Shown here: one piece after another, positions 11,311 to 23,098 of the stretch
Position numbering within the stretch: position 1 is the first letter of the stretch
How the letters are laid out: each line of letters starts with the position of its first letter
NCBI GenBank assembly: GCA_025506515.1
Contig: CM046453.1
Span: forward strand, 31,621,845-31,685,844
From: Flaveria trinervia
Lineage: Eukaryota; Streptophyta; Magnoliopsida; Asterales; Asteraceae
Reading direction: 5' to 3'
Length of the DNA: 64,000 nucleotides
Position numbers and translations under genes: made by a program
Notes under the pieces: model-generated
Databases searched by the model: none
Seen by the model: the letters and a program-made list of their open reading frames with translations, nothing else
What the model was told of the DNA's origin: nothing

Positions 11311-13714
11311 ACTTACACTAATAGCAGATGAACCAACAGATTTTCAGATCACTGTCTGAGAGATGGGAACATATACCATTGTCCTACGCTTCCAGTGCAA
11401 ATCTGGATAGCCTATCTCTCACCAACTCCATGGGGGAAATGCTTACATTTGAAAGAGAGAGAGCAGAGAAAAGGAAACTGGGATCTCAGAAAGCTCACGG
11501 ATGACTTTGTACAGGGAACACTGCCTTGGTTGGTCATGAGTCAGAATATGCTGCATCAGAAAGCAATTATGATGAGCATATAGATTTCTCTTCAAACAGT
11601 TAGATCATGCATTTGTTAAGTTGATAGTCAGTCAGGCTATAATATTGACAATTTGTGCTTCATTATGGATGATTTGAAAGGTATTGCTCATGATGACTTA
11701 GAAGAGATGGAATTCTAAGCCAATGGCCTTGAAATATCAGATCTCAAAAGTTCTACGAGAGAACTCGTAGGAAATTTCCAGGACTCTCTCGCAAAACCAA
11801 GTTGGTTTTGACAAGAGTAAGTTGGGGTGTCACAATGCCACAGGCTGGGCACTTTGCAAGAGAGTGTAGATCAACTGGATCTAACTCCTCTGCACCCTTT
11901 GAGACTTTTCCAAGCAATACTTTACAAAACAGAGGGCAACATCCTACTAGTTCTGGTCATCACTCATAACTCTATCTCCTGCATATTTTGTCCCTTAGTC
12001 CAATGCCATATCCATATCCCTGCTATTACATGCCACAGCCAAATCAAGTTCAAGTTCCTATTGCACAACAACCTCAAGCCTTACCTGAGCCTCATCATCT
12101 CATCCATCTCAATCACAACCTCATCATAGCTCTTCACCCCTAGTGCTATTGACTGGAGCAGCTACCAGATGATCTCTCTGGTAAGAGCAATTATTTGCTA
12201 GTGATGGTCAACATGGTGGTTAACATTCTTTTGGGAATCTTGCTCTCATGGCCCTGGAGTCTACTGAGAGTTCATGCTCCAATGCATCTTCATCACAGGA
12301 AACCCAGGTATCCTCTGAGGCTAAGGCCAAGCTATGTTCTAAATCTTGCATAGCTGCATGTATCTCTTTTAGAGAGGCAAATGTAGCTTTAATAAATCAA
12401 AATCTTGAGGTTGAGCAAACCCTTTCCAAAAGAAAAGTTGAGTATGAGTCTGTTCTTAATGATAAAGATGATGAGATTTATAAGCTTAAATGCCAATTAA
12501 ATGATGAAAAGGCTAAGCTAGAGGTCATTCTTGAGAACCATAAAGAACTCAAAGAAGAACTTGCAACTACCCAAGTTGAGTGTGACCGTTGGGTATCATC
12601 CTGCAAGGGATTTGAAATGCTGCTCAGCAAGCAATCTGCTTCGAACGTGAATTTTGGAATAGGTTACAATCACATTGCACCACCTACAGATTTTACTCCA
12701 AAATCAATGGTAAAACTTGAAGGTGAAAGTAATTTCCAAACCACATCATCATATGCATCATCCTCAAGTGATCTCCGAAGATCAAAAGATGAAATCAGTG
12801 TTAATACCTCAGCAAATCAATTGCCTGATGGGTTAACTACTGATAAGCACATGAAGCTGAGTACTTCAGATGTTGTCCCTCAAAGTACCTCAAGTACTGA
12901 AGGGCAAGTCACAACATCTGAAAAGCATTTCAAATCAGCTGAAATAAAAGGATTAACAACTGCTGATGAATATATCATACAGTCTTTCAGGATGGATAGA
13001 GAACAGCTGAAGAATAAGTCTTCAGTTGTTACAGACCCTTCAGTACTAAACACAAGTACTGAAAGGAGGAAAGTACTGAACAGCACACCTTCAGTAGTTT
13101 CCACATCAGCAGTTGATCAATCCAAGATGAAGAATAAGCCATGTAAAATATGTGGTAAATTCAATCATCTTTCTGATGAATGTTGGTACAGAAAGGGTTC
13201 CAAACTCAATAGAGATAAGCTCATTAAAATCCAGATGGATGAAATGAAAAATGAGTTTGAGACCAAGTTCGTACCAGAGTCATCCCAATGTGATAAACCC
13301 AAGCCTTCACCCAAATCCAACAAGAAGGATAGGGTTTATCATGGAACAGCTGATAGTGGTCCTCATGACAAACATCAGACTAAGTCTGTGAATTTCAAGG
13401 AGGAAATGGTGGGTTACAGGAAATCATCAAAAACAAGTACTGATACGTCCCAAGAGCTGAAAGCTTTAGCTACAAATCAGACACAACTTGTTATGATGGT
13501 TTAGCATTTGTTGGGGAGAGTTAACCAACTAGATGCACCTGTGATCAAACCACTGAAAAGGTATTCCAAGTCCAAATCCAAGGAATCCTTTTCAGCACCA
13601 TCTCCACCTTCATCAGTGTTAATCATGAGAAACAAGTTATGGTTAAATCTGTTGATGAAGACAGACCCAAATCCAAAAAGGTTTGGGTCTCAAAACCTAA
13701 CTAGTTCTTTATGA
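11311..13714 (+). pseudogene. gag: gag of element B, 5'-truncated by A and broken
   Basis: It resumes at the codons matching SQMN of the capsid-like region of element C and contains the SLPERW-like and LTFERE-like stretches in shifting frames. The first zinc knuckle (about 11826-11872) has lost its Cys spacing. From 12248 to 13501 a frame of 418 codons stays open, with a coiled-coil-like segment (about 12360-12580) and an intact second knuckle, CKICGKFNHLSDEC (about 13139-13180). A TAG at 13501 and a frameshift lead to the terminal piece ending at 13714. The Gln- and Ser-rich linkers are as in A. Confidence 0.85.
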
Positions 13715-16700
13715 TAAATGTAGGGTTCTTTCGCATGCCAAAGAAGCATCTGGTATGTAGACAGTGGAGGATCTATGCATATGACAGGGAGCAGTTCTCT
13801 TCTTAATGACTACTCTCAAGGAAGAAGGGATTTGTTTCATTTGGAAATGATGCTAAGGGTTACATCATGGGGAAAGGATATGTGTCTAATGGCGAACTAA
13901 GATTTGATGATGTTAACCATGTGGAGAATCTCAAGTATAATGTACTAAGTGTCAGTCAGATGTGTGATAAAGGGCATGTTGCACTTTTCACAAGCCAGAA
14001 TTGCAGGATTCTGCCTTCTCATGTTCTGAGGCTGATTGACAAGGTATTGGATGAACATACTCTCCTAAAGGCCAACAGGATTGGAAGAGTATATGCCCTG
14101 GATTTTTCAAAGAAGATTGATCTAAAGGGTCATCCTTGCTTGTTCTCCAAAGCCTCTCCTTAGGAATCTAAACTGTGGCACAGAAGGCTGGGTCATGTAA
14201 ATCTCAAAAAATTGAATCAGCTGATCCACAATGGTTTAGTGAGAGGTCTACCAATAAGGAGTTCCACTGTGATGAAACCTGCACTGCTTGTTTGAAAGGA
14301 AAACATCATAAGTCTCATTCCCTCCTATTGAAGAACCTAAGTCCACTGCCTGCTTGCAGTTACTGCACATGGATGTATTTGGTCCTGTGAGAGTGATGAG
14401 CATGGCAAAGAAGAAATACTGTCTGGTAATTGTGGATGATTACTCTACATTTGTATGGACTTTCTTCTTGCATTCAAAGGATGAGGTTGCTCAGACGATT
14501 ATAAACTTTGTGTTGTATGTTGAGAAGCAGTATTCCCTACCGTCAAGTGTATAAGGAGTGATAATGGAACAGAATTCAGAAACCATACACTTGATGATTT
14601 TTATCTCTCAAAGGGAATGAAGAGGCAGTTTAGCATCCTAAGGACTCCTGAACAAAATGGAGTAGTGGAGAGAAAGATCAGGACTCTAATTGAAGCTGCA
14701 AGGTCCATGTTGGCTAACTCTGGTTTGCCATGGACCTTTTGGGCTGAAGCTGTCAACACAGCTTGCTATGTGCAGAATAGAGTTTTAGTAAATCAAAGGT
14801 TGATGAAGACTCCATATGAAGTTCTACATCATTTGGCTCCTCTAATTTCATTCTTCAAAGCCTTTGGGTGTCCTTGTTTCATTCTCAACACAAAGGATCA
14901 ACTCCACAAATTTGATCCTAAGGTGGATGCAGGGTATTTTGTAGGATATTCATCCACATGCAAGGCTTACAGAGTCTTCAACTGCAGAACAAAGATAGTT
15001 GAAGAAACCTTGCATGTGAAGTTCAATAAATCTCCTAAGGATAAAATTCCACAAAACCCTATGGAGTTGTTTGATCTGGATATACTGCAATATGTTCCTT
15101 ATCAACCTCCAGCTGTTGCAGATCATGTGAGTAAATCATCTTCTACCGCAGGTCTTCCACCTGGTGGTACTGAAGATGATGATGAAATCAGTACTCACCT
15201 TTTCAAGTTTAGTGATCAACTGCCTGAGTCCACTAAACTTGATGTTCCTGTAGCTTCAGCAGCTCCATCCACAACAAATGCTGATGAGATTTCTGACTCC
15301 TCTACATCATTTGAATTGCCATCTCATACTTGGTTTACAGAGTCTGGATCAACATCTGCTGCTGCTGAACCTGTTACAAACACTTGCACTGATCTTATAG
15401 TGTACCAAGAGCTGAAGAATCACCCCATGTCTCAAATCATTGGTGATATCAATGTTGGTGTCTCAACCAGGACTCAATTGTCCAACTTCTGCTTCTATGC
15501 CCTCTTCATCAATCAGCTAGAGTCAAAGAACTATCATGTTGCTTTAAGAGACAATGGATGGGTTGAAGCCATGCAGCTTGAGCTACTTCAGTTCAAAAAG
15601 CAGCAAGTGTGGGAAATGGTTCCTCTACCCCGAGGTAAGTGTGCAATACGCACTAAGTGGGTGTTTAGGAATAAAACTGATGAAAATGGGCTTATTGTCA
15701 GAACAAGGCTAGACTGATTGTACAAGGGTTTTCACAAGAAGAAGGTATTGATTATGATGAAACCTTACCCCTGTAGCCAGACTGGAGGCATTAGATTGTT
15801 CTTAGCCTATGCTGCATTCCACAATCTTAAAGTTTTTGAAATGGATGTCAAAAGTGCTTTTTTATATGGAAAAATAAAAGAAGAGGTTTATGTGTGTCAA
15901 CCACCAGGTTTTGAGGACATAAACATCCTGATTGGGTGTATAAACTTGATAAGGCTCTTATGGGTTGAAGCAAGCTCCTAGAGCCTGGTATGAAACACTG
16001 TCAAATTTTCTTCTTCAAAATAATTTCACTAGAGGTTCCATAGATAAAACTTTGTTTGTTAAGAAAGTGGATCAACATAAGCTACTTGTTCAAATTTATG
16101 TTGATGATATAATTTTTGCATTCTCTAATCCGCAGCTGTTTGATGATTTTACAAGTTTAATGAAACAAAAGTTTGAAATTAGTGCAATGGTAGAATTACA
16201 CTTCTTTCTAGGCTTGCAAATCAAACAAAAGGCTGATGGAACCTTCATTCATCAGTCCAAATATACAAAAATCTTTTGAATAAGTTTGATTTACAAAAAT
16301 GTAAGCCCTGTTCTACTCCCATATGCAACACCACACAACTGGATGTAGATCAGAAAGGTAAAGATGTTGATGAAACACTTTACAGATGTATGATTGGGTC
16401 CTTGATGTACTTAACAGCTTCTAGACCAGATATTGTGTTTGCAACTTGTGTTTGTGCTAGATTTCAGGCTGCTCCTAAAGAGTCTCATTTGATTGCAATC
16501 AAGAGGATCTTTAGATATCTGCAAGGTACACAATCTCTAGGTCTTTGGTATTCCACTGGACACTCTTGCAAATTAGTTTCTTTTTCTGATAGTGACTATG
16601 TAGGGTGTAAGTTAACAAGAAAGTCAACTTCTCGTGGATGTCAATTCCTAGGCAACTGTTAGATTTCTTGGCAGAGTAAGAAATAAACATCTGTTGCTAC

Positions 16701-17040
16701 ATCCACTGCTGAAGCAGAGTACATTGCTGCTGCAAGTTGTACATCTCAGGTACTCTGGCTTCAGAACCAATTACTGGATTATGACATTACAGAGACTAAG
16801 ACTCCATTATTAATGGATAGTGCTTCAGCTCTGTGTAATGTCAAGAATCCAGTCCAGCATTCTAGGACCAAACATATACTGATCAGACACCATTTTATTA
16901 GGGATTGTTTTGAAAAAGGTCTGATTGATCCAAAGTTTGTGCCAAGTGCTGATGAGCTTGTAGATATATTTACTAAGCCTTTGGATAGTTCAACTTTCCA
17001 AAACCTTGTGTTAAGGCTTGGTATGTTGCAGCTAGAATAA
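13715..17040 (+). pseudogene. pol: Ty1/copia pol of element B, broken
   Basis: Protease WYVDSGGSMHMTG lies near 13750-13790, integrase from about 14165 (HHCC region, then HMDVFGPV, RSDNGTEF and VVERKI), RT from about 15540 with QVWEMVPLP and YVDDIIF (about 16098-16118), and RNase H ending in the last stop at 17038-17040. Stops or frameshifts interrupt it near 14160, 14540, 15715, 15960, 16279 and 16660. The domain order and sequence match A and C closely, so it is an inactive copy of the same subfamily. Confidence 0.9.
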
Positions 17041-17656
17041 GTGATAACTACTGATGATCTCAGTAAACAAGTACTAATGACCATTAGTAAACATGTCACA
17101 AATATGTACTGATTCTGTTACAGAAACTGATGCAGTTACAAACTACTGATGTAGTTATAACTACTGATGTCAGTAAAAACAGATAAGTACTGATGTCTTA
17201 TGAAACAACTGAAAACAGCTAAAAAGTCTCATGAGTAAGTGTTGAGGACAGTATGAAACAGCTGAAAAGCTAAGAATTGACGAAAACTACTGATGAGAAT
17301 TTTCTCTTCAGTCGTTTCCACAAACTGCTGTTTCACCTTAAACAACTGATGACAAAACCATGTCTTTAGTAGTTTCACAACTACGGATGACTAACACCAA
17401 GTTCTCAGTTGTTTCCTACACCTCAAGACAATACCAAGGTTTTCAGTAGTTTCATAGCTACTGATGACTAAAACCAAGTCTTCAGTTGTTTTCAAATGTC
17501 AGATAGTTAAAACCAAGTCTTCAGTTGTTTTCATACAACTGCTGACAACACCAACACTTTCAGTCGTTTTCTTTTCAGCCTTTTCTTAACCTATAAATAC
17601 CTGCACTTATAGCTGAAAGTTTCATTAGCCGTTTTCTATCCTTTTCTCTCTCAACA
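17041..17656 (+). repeat. Hairpin-motif spacer between pol and third ORF of element B
   Basis: About 600 bp without a reading frame, rich in CAGTTGTT, CAGTAGTT and ACAACTGA words in both orientations, separated by runs like GACTAAAACCAAGTCT. It corresponds in place and motif to the spacers of A and C. Confidence 0.85.
17592..17599 (+). promoter_or_regulatory. TATA box upstream of the third ORF of element B
   Basis: TATAAATA in the context AACCTATAAATACC lies 65 bp before the ATG at 17657, the same place as the TATA boxes of A and C, although the flanking words differ. Promoter activity is inferred. Confidence 0.5.
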
Positions 17657-20600
17657 ATGGCAACCATGAAACTCAAACCCAGACACAACTGTGTTGCCTA
17701 CCTCTCGAAATCGGCCTTCTGGAACAAATTTGATAATGCCATCGATGTTATGGTGGATTCCTAATACCGAACCGCCTTTCTATTGAATCCTACCATATAC
17801 CCCAAACCTTACACCAATTCTGGACCAACGTCTCTGTCACAACTGGTGAAAATGATAGCCAAATCACTCTCCAGTCGTTGGTTAACCACAAACAGGTGAT
17901 AATCACCCCCGACATCATTCGCAAAACCCTAAATTTGCATGATGGCACATGTATTATAGAATACCCGAAAGGCACCATTGATATGTCTTTCATCAACAAC
18001 GGGTATGAAGGAGATTTAAGTGCTACAACCATTCTCAAAAAGCACTTCCATGATGCTGAAAGACTTATCTTCCACATGGTGAATGTCTGTCTTGCTCCAA
18101 AGACATCTTCATGGGATCAGATGTCCTTAGATGGCAACAGGTATTCTATTCTATCTTTGAAGGACAAACTCTAAATTTTTCTGAGATAGTGTTTATAGAA
18201 CTTAAGGATCTGGCTCAGAAACCTCTGACAAACAGATGGCTACTATATCCAGGTTTCTGATGGCCATAATTTTAAATCAATTAAAATCTGACGGCCTTGT
18301 TGGTCTTGGGGTCCCTGCTCCAGCTGTTTTAGCTGAGGTATACTCCAGACATAACTCCGACCCTACTCTCAAAGGGGCTGCCCGGCTGCTCAAACCCAAG
18401 CAGAGGGAACCCACAGCCTCCACCTCCAGATCTAAAGTCCCCACAAAACCCAAACCTCAAAAGCCCAAAAAGGCTACTCAGGAGATGAGTCCCCAGCGGA
18501 TGCCCCTGTACCACCAATACAGGATACACATACTGGTTCTAACCCCCCAGTCATGTCAAAGACTCAACCAGCTGAAACCACATAGGCATCCTCTCCACAG
18601 GATCTTGTTGCAACCAAATTTGGGGATACCACATTACTGGAACCAATCTTAGTTGAGAAGGTTACCATTGAAGAGCATCTCTCACCCCGGGTGCAATCTG
18701 CTTCTGACCAATCTCCAACTGCAACCACCCCTCAAAGCCCAACCCTTATAGTTGCTAAAGTGCCGAGTCAGCTGCATTCCTCACCCCCTCCCCAGAAACC
18801 AATTAACACTGGGAATACCTCAACAATTGAGGGGGAGGACCAAAATGGTGCTGATAACCCACATCACAGGGGTTATAATGTTCAATCTCCAAGTCTGGAG
18901 GAGGAGGTTAGAACATTTGGTCAGGCTGCCACTTCTACTGATTCAGCAAATGAACAGGATGAAGTTGGTACCATATATAAGACCTCACCAGAGGCAACTG
19001 CCAATTAAGGACAAAGTCCTGAGGCAGGAAGTCCCCAGAACCAAGAACAAGGGGCACATGCATATACCGATCTACACTCAGGGCATGTACATCCTGATTT
19101 AATCAGGAGGTCAAATGATTCAGCAAAGACTGATGATGACCTGGGCTTTTTCTTTGATGTCTTAGCCATAACACTATCCTAGAGACTGAGGTGAGCAGAC
19201 TCAAAGAGCTGCTAGCCAAAATGTCTCAGGATGAAAGTCTATCTACCTCAATAGACCCACAGATGGCACCTTTATTTGAAGGTTCACCAAACACACAGCC
19301 AATACACTTAACTAAGCCACTGCCTTTGGCACCAGCTCTCAGGCACAGAACCCCTCTAAGCAGATGGTTGCAACCTTTCAAAACTCCTTACCTCTCATCA
19401 CTCCCATCATCACTGAGATAGTAAATAAAGCCATTGATGAGAGGATCTCCTCAAATCTCCACACACTTATTGATGATGATGTTCACAAGTCACTTTCTGC
19501 CTTTCAAGCCCCTGATACCAATGCATCCAAAAAGGGGGAGACTACTAAGTCTAAGGCAGTGAAAGAAAAGAAAAGGAAGAGAGTAGAAGATGAGAAAGAA
19601 CCAGAAAAAGAAAAGGAGTGGAGAAAGAACAAGAATTAATCTCAAAGAAGCAGCTGATCACAGTGCAAGAGCTGAGTAGAGACAAAGAGCCGAAAGATCA
19701 GCTGATCACTTACAAAAGGAAGAAAAGTGTTGAGTCAAAGTCTGATGGAGAAAAGTCCTTAGAAGATCTTATCAAAGAAGCTGATGAAGCTCACAGCAGA
19801 TCTATGGACAAAATAATAGATCAGCTCTTCAGACAGGGTCATGACACAGCCACTTAGATGTTGAGATCAGAAGGCTGGAGATAAATGAGATTCAAGCAAG
19901 ATGGGCTAGTTACAGTGTGATAGATAGGAAAGATTGGAGATTATGATCAGATTATTGCCAAATATCTAGGAAGATCATTGATAGAGATGAAGTCTTGGTC
20001 CCGAGACAGTATATTGGAGATAACCAAGAAAATCTGTTCTGCTGGAAGCTACAACAAAAGGGTTGATCATCGAAGCACTGGATGAAGCAGGTGCTGGGAA
20101 GAGAACTGAGATGGAAAAGCTCTCAAAAGCCAAACTCACCACTAAATTGCTAGATCAGCCTTCTCATACTCCCACTCAAAAACAACCCTCAAAGCAATCA
20201 TCTCTAAAATCTACCAAGTCTATCCCTAAACCAAAACCACCCACAACTCAACCTACAAAACCAATTCCATTACCCCAAAAACCATCTCAAACCATACCCA
20301 GTGATACACCCAGAAGGAGGAGAAGGGTGTTGAGGGTAGAAGAAGAAGAAGAGGATGATAATGAAGACACTCTGCCAATCTCTGCTGTTCTCAAACTTAA
20401 AACACCTGAGCCCAAAAGTCAACAGACGATCACACTTGACTTGCAAATGCAAATGGTGAAGTGAAGATTGAAGAAGCAGAACAGCAGAAGCAGCATGATG
20501 AGAAATTTCTCAAAATGGTTGACAAGGACTTCCCTCTGTCCTCATCCATTCAAGAAATGAAGAAACAAGCTCTGAGGCTGTACACTCTTAGACATACATT

Positions 20601-21090
20601 CCAACATCAAAGAGAAAGAGTGAGAATTTGGCCAGACCCCAGGGTAAGTTCCAGAATTCACAAAAAGAACATACCAAGTAGATATCATGGCCAAGTGAAA
20701 AACACTTTGAATGCTACAATTATGTTGGCTATGGTAGTCTCACCCTGGGAGATTATAGAAGAATTCAAGAGAGAACACAACTCAAAGACAACCCCTCAAT
20801 CTATACGTGAAAACAAAATGATCAAGAAGAGGCTGTTATACAAGAGACATGAAGATCTTCAAAAGAGTGAACTCCAGTTGTTGCTAGAAGGCTCTCATCC
20901 AGATGAATTCGCATACAGAGAGATCACAACTATTGAGTTAAAGAATGGGAAGACAGTAAGATATCTATCTGAATATTATGGCCCAGAGTTCTTCTTTGAG
21001 GGAGAAGCAGAAGAACTCACCAAGGAGGAACAAGTTGTTCTCCTTGAGGCCTATGCAAGAGAGTCTTACAGACTCATCAATGGGAATTAG
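17657..21090 (+). pseudogene. Third ORF of element B, broken
   Basis: It starts at ATG 17657 (MATMKLKPRHNCVAYL). The N-terminal part is cut by stops from 17761 on, and the readable frames shift repeatedly through 17878-18174, 18236-18652, 18691-19008 and 19191-19857. The later pieces, 20063-20464 and 20461-21090, keep the RRRRRVLRV basic cluster followed by acidic residues (about 20308-20365) and the C-terminal region with RIWPDPRVSSRIH, SPWEII and DEFAYREITTIELKNG. It ends at the TAG at 21088-21090. The role is unknown. Its architecture equals that of A and C, including the nuclear-signal-like cluster and the absence of a visible membrane segment. Confidence 0.78.
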
Positions 21091-21297
21091 GTTTCATGGT
21101 TGGGACAAGACTCTATGTCCATTTTCCCCAAGACAGAGTTCCCTTCTATACTTAGCCAATCAAACGATCAGAAACCTTTTCCCGGCCTGTGCTTACATGA
21201 TTACCTCTGAAGCTGATCAAGAGGGTGTTCCTGCCAAAGAATAAGTGGGATCATCAATAAACTTAGAGGTTTTGGGTGCATTGGTTCAGGGGGAGTT

Positions 21298-21917
21298 TGT
21301 TGGACCAAAAGAACCAATGAGCCTGATCAGAAAAACCTCTAAGTCCCACAGACATTACCACTTCTAAAGAATATCACAACAGCTGATTACAAGGTCTGAA
21401 GACAAATTCTGAAGACAAGATCTGAAGATTTCTACTAAAGAAAAAGTATGAAAGTAAAATGCTGAAGACAAAGTCTGAAAGTGAAGTACTGAAGACAAAG
21501 TCTGAAGTTATCAGCTGAAGACAACGTCTGAAGTAAAGGTCTGAAGAACAAAGACTGAAGACAAAGGCTGAAGACCAGGTGATCAGTAGTTGTCACAATA
21601 GCTGAAGTTATTAACTTTAGTAGTTGTGATGGTTTTCCTTTTAAGTACTTGTAATTTACATTTGAGTAGTTTATAATTTCAGTAGTTTTAGTTCCGTAGT
21701 TTTATGTTCTTGTACTTAGCATTCTCTGAGATATGATCAGTTGTTGAGAAAATTCTCAGTAGTTTGCATAGTTTTAGTTGTTTGTATAATTCTGTTAGAT
21801 GTCACTATCAAGTGACATCAGCAGACGTCACATTCCTTATATAAGGAATGTTGACCTAGTTGTAACGTGTGACATTCAGCCACCACGAAAGCATTTGAAT
21901 GAGATATTCCTTTTGCA

Positions 21918-21948
<31 letters not shown>

Positions 21949-22066
21949 ATAACCGTGTGCTTTTCTATTGAATATCAATTGAGTTCTTGCTAAATTGTCT
22001 AATTCATTGTTTGAATTCCACTGCAATCTACTCTAATTGATCAAACTTAGATCACTGATCCTAACA
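21298..22066 (+). repeat. 3' LTR of element B
   Basis: It starts TGTTGGACCAAAAGAACC after the PPT and ends GATCCTAACA; 769 bp. U3 is an array of CTGAAGACAAAGTCTGAAG-type words with CAGTAGTT words further on. A TATA box (TATATAAGG, 21838-21846) follows a GTCAC...AGTGACATCAGC-ACGTCA segment. A (TC)n tract lies at 21921-21948, in the R/U5 part. Confidence 0.92.
21921..21948 (+). repeat. (TC)n microsatellite in the LTR of element B
   Basis: About 13 TC units in a row just before the conserved TATAACCG words. Element C has only TCTCTCTCTA at the same place, so the tract expanded in B. Confidence 0.9.
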
Positions 22067-22530
22067 CGGATGAACAGATCTCTCTCGCATTTGCTACAGT
22101 GCAATGTTGACCAAGTGTTGTCAACCACATTTGGTATAGTCACACAAATGATGATTGGCTTTGTTCTATCGCATTTGCTACTGAGTACAAATACGGATAG
22201 GATAAAACAAGTAACTCTACCACATTTGGTACAGTGAATGCCGATGAACACAATCACAAGTTACTCTTCCGCATTTACTACAACACAAATGCGGACAGTC
22301 AAAGCTTTCATGTTCTAACTTCTCCATTTGCAACTTACAACAGTAGCCAAATATGGACAGTCAATGTCAAAAGTTTGTCTTCCGCATTTGCTACGGTTAA
22401 CAAATACGGATGACCAAAAGTCAAACAAATTAACCTTCAGCATTTGCTACACTGGTGACTGTATTTGCGTTAAAACTTGTAAAATCTTTCAAAATGTATT
22501 ATTTGACTATTTAAAGGAATTCAAACGGGT
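22067..22530 (+). repeat. Spacer of element G with CCGCATTTG hairpin motifs
   Basis: At least seven copies of words like CGCATTTGCTACA, several closing into hairpins, for example CCGCATTT...AAATGCGG at 22269-22294. The family differs from A/B/C in motif but has the array in the same place, between pol and the third ORF. The same CCGCATT/AATGCGG words recur in G's 3' LTR (27190-27560). Confidence 0.8.
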
Positions 22531-23098
22531 CATTTAATACTTTTCAAATTTGAGAGACTTTATAGTGAGACGAGTGCAAACATATAGTACATCATTTTCA
22601 ATCATCATCATTATAAACATTCAAATATTTTTTTGTCAATCTACTCAATCGACTTCTATTATCGATTCTGAAACAACATTCGTATCAGAAATAAGGTGAA
22701 ACTTTCATAAAAATTTCAATCAAGACCTAACTTTTAGAATGTTAAACCTAAATCAGTCAATGAACCAACTGATAAGGAAGAACACAAAAACATGTTTCAT
22801 TGATGTAATATAATACACCTTTTTGACTTCAATGAGCATGAAAACCAACAAAAATTCTTATCATCATGAAAATCTTGATATTCATGTTCGTTGTAAGAAA
22901 GAGCATGTTAAAAATGAAACATTTGAAACAAATCAATGAAACAATATCTCATTAATGGTTCAAACATAGAAACTGTGATTGTTAAATGACAAATTCACTA
23001 TTTGTAATGACAACAATGCAATAGAAATGACAACTAGTATTCCTTGCCAATTTAAAGTCAAACTGATTACTAACAGACACGTCTTTTGTGCAGATTAC
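22531..23098 (+). other. Non-coding stretch before the third ORF of element G
   Basis: AT-rich and without an open frame of note. It contains a donor-like AAG/GTGAAA near 22693 and an acceptor-like TTTTGTGCAG ending at 23093, six bases before the ATG at 23099. An intron in the leader is possible but not demonstrated. Confidence 0.35.

Larger units (their letters stand above)
11311..22066 (+). mobile_element. Element B: decayed SIRE-type Ty1/copia retrotransposon, 5' part beyond the window
   Basis: B resumes in mid-gag at the right edge of A and runs through gag, pol, hairpin spacer, third ORF, PPT (AGGGGGAGTT, 21288-21297) and 3' LTR. Its 5' LTR and gag start must lie left of A, outside the window. 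It has more stops and indels than A or C, which fits its being the older host of A. The right flank CGGAT (22067-22071) is the expected target duplication; the partner copy is out of view. Confidence 0.88.

Noticed and set aside
22033..22257. Overlapping ORFs on both strands in the spacer of G
   Set aside because: Both come from the CCGCATTTG hairpin repeats; the sequence has no codon-like conservation.
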